Below, one piece after another: positions 5,887-6,065 of a stretch of 6,065 nt of DNA. Location: the NCBI GenBank assembly GCA_019236545.1, contig JAFAIV010000195.1:1-6065 (forward strand). Reading direction: 5' to 3'. The DNA comes from Actinomycetota bacterium (GTDB lineage Bacteria > Actinomycetota > Thermoleophilia > Gaiellales > Gaiellaceae). Position numbers and translations under genes: made by a program. The stretch's first letter is position 1; every line of letters starts with the position of its first letter. The notes beneath the pieces are model-generated. The model saw only the letters and a program-made list of their open reading frames with translations. It was not told the DNA's origin and did no database searches.

Positions 5887-6065
5887 GTGGCAGTCCTGGA
5901 CGCCCTCGACACGCTCGCCCCGATCCGCGAGAAGGTGGAGGCCGGCGAGCGGCTCGACTTCGAGGACGGGCTGACGCTGATGGAGACGGACGACCTGCTC
6001 GCGCTCGGTGAGCTGGCCGACCTCGCGCGTCGCGTTCGCGGCGCCAGCGGCGCCTACGGCGCCGC
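5887..6065 (+). CDS. mqnE: Radical-SAM menaquinone enzyme, likely aminofutalosine synthase MqnE (3' partial)
   Basis: The first 59 codons of a gene that runs off the right edge, starting with GTG 7 bases after the previous stop. The visible peptide includes IREKVEAGERLDFEDGLTLM (13-32) followed by an ETDDLLALGELADLARRVR segment (33-51). The pattern of a helix with KVxAGERL, an acidic step and a DLLxLGxLAD helix is the N-terminal region shared by the MqnE and MqnC radical-SAM enzymes of the futalosine pathway. The ETDDLLALG wording is closer to what I know of MqnE, which joins a chorismate-derived enol ether to SAM to give aminofutalosine. The CxxxCxxC iron-sulfur motif that would prove it lies beyond the edge. 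The end of the visible part (RGASGAYGA) is unusually rich in Gly and Ala. MqnC or another member of this group remains possible. Confidence 0.62.
   Translation, partial: MAVLDALDTLAPIREKVEAGERLDFEDGLTLMETDDLLALGELADLARRVRGASGAYGA

Overview
This 6,065-base window is very GC-rich and codes almost entirely on the + strand. It carries eight genes, all in the same direction. The first runs in from the left edge and the last runs off the right edge. The content is menaquinone biosynthesis wrapped around a menaquinol-oxidising cytochrome bc (b6-type) complex. High GC, several GTG starts, a futalosine-type menaquinone gene set and a Rieske protein with a three-helix N-terminal part suggest a deep-branching actinobacterium, perhaps Thermoleophilia (Solirubrobacterales or Gaiellales). 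That placement is inference from gene content and style, not a database match.

Layout: 1-985 is the C-terminal two thirds of a UbiD-family prenyl-FMN-dependent decarboxylase. 985-1983 is a Rieske iron-sulfur protein (QcrA). 1983-2813 is a short, b6-type cytochrome b (QcrB). 2813-3670 is subunit IV fused to a one-heme cytochrome c domain (QcrC). A 30-base gap (3671-3700) is the only real intergenic stretch and may hold a weak promoter. 3701-4288 is a UbiX flavin prenyltransferase. 4288-4974 is a demethylmenaquinone methyltransferase (MenG/UbiE). 4971-5879 is a trans-polyprenyl diphosphate synthase. 5887-6065 is the start of a radical-SAM menaquinone enzyme, most like aminofutalosine synthase MqnE. 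No stretch over 300 bases lacks a gene. I see no RNA gene, mobile element, CRISPR array or clear terminator.

How the genes work together: the MqnE-like enzyme would build the aminofutalosine precursor. UbiX makes the prenylated flavin needed by the UbiD decarboxylase. The polyprenyl synthase supplies the isoprenoid tail, and MenG performs the final C-methylation to menaquinone. The Rieske/cytochrome b/subunit IV-cytochrome c complex then oxidises the menaquinol. Five of the seven junctions overlap by 1-4 bases, which implies strong translational coupling. The prenyltransferase that joins head group and tail, and the other Mqn enzymes, are not in the window.

The window is not an undescribed defence or mobile system. 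Its interest lies in the placement of the bc complex between ubiD and ubiX and in the complex's mixed features: b6-type split and heme spacing, but no cysteine for heme ci; a long insertion in the Rieske cluster fold; a degenerate Tat-like motif; a PDWY Qo motif; and an extra CxxC pair in the cytochrome c domain.
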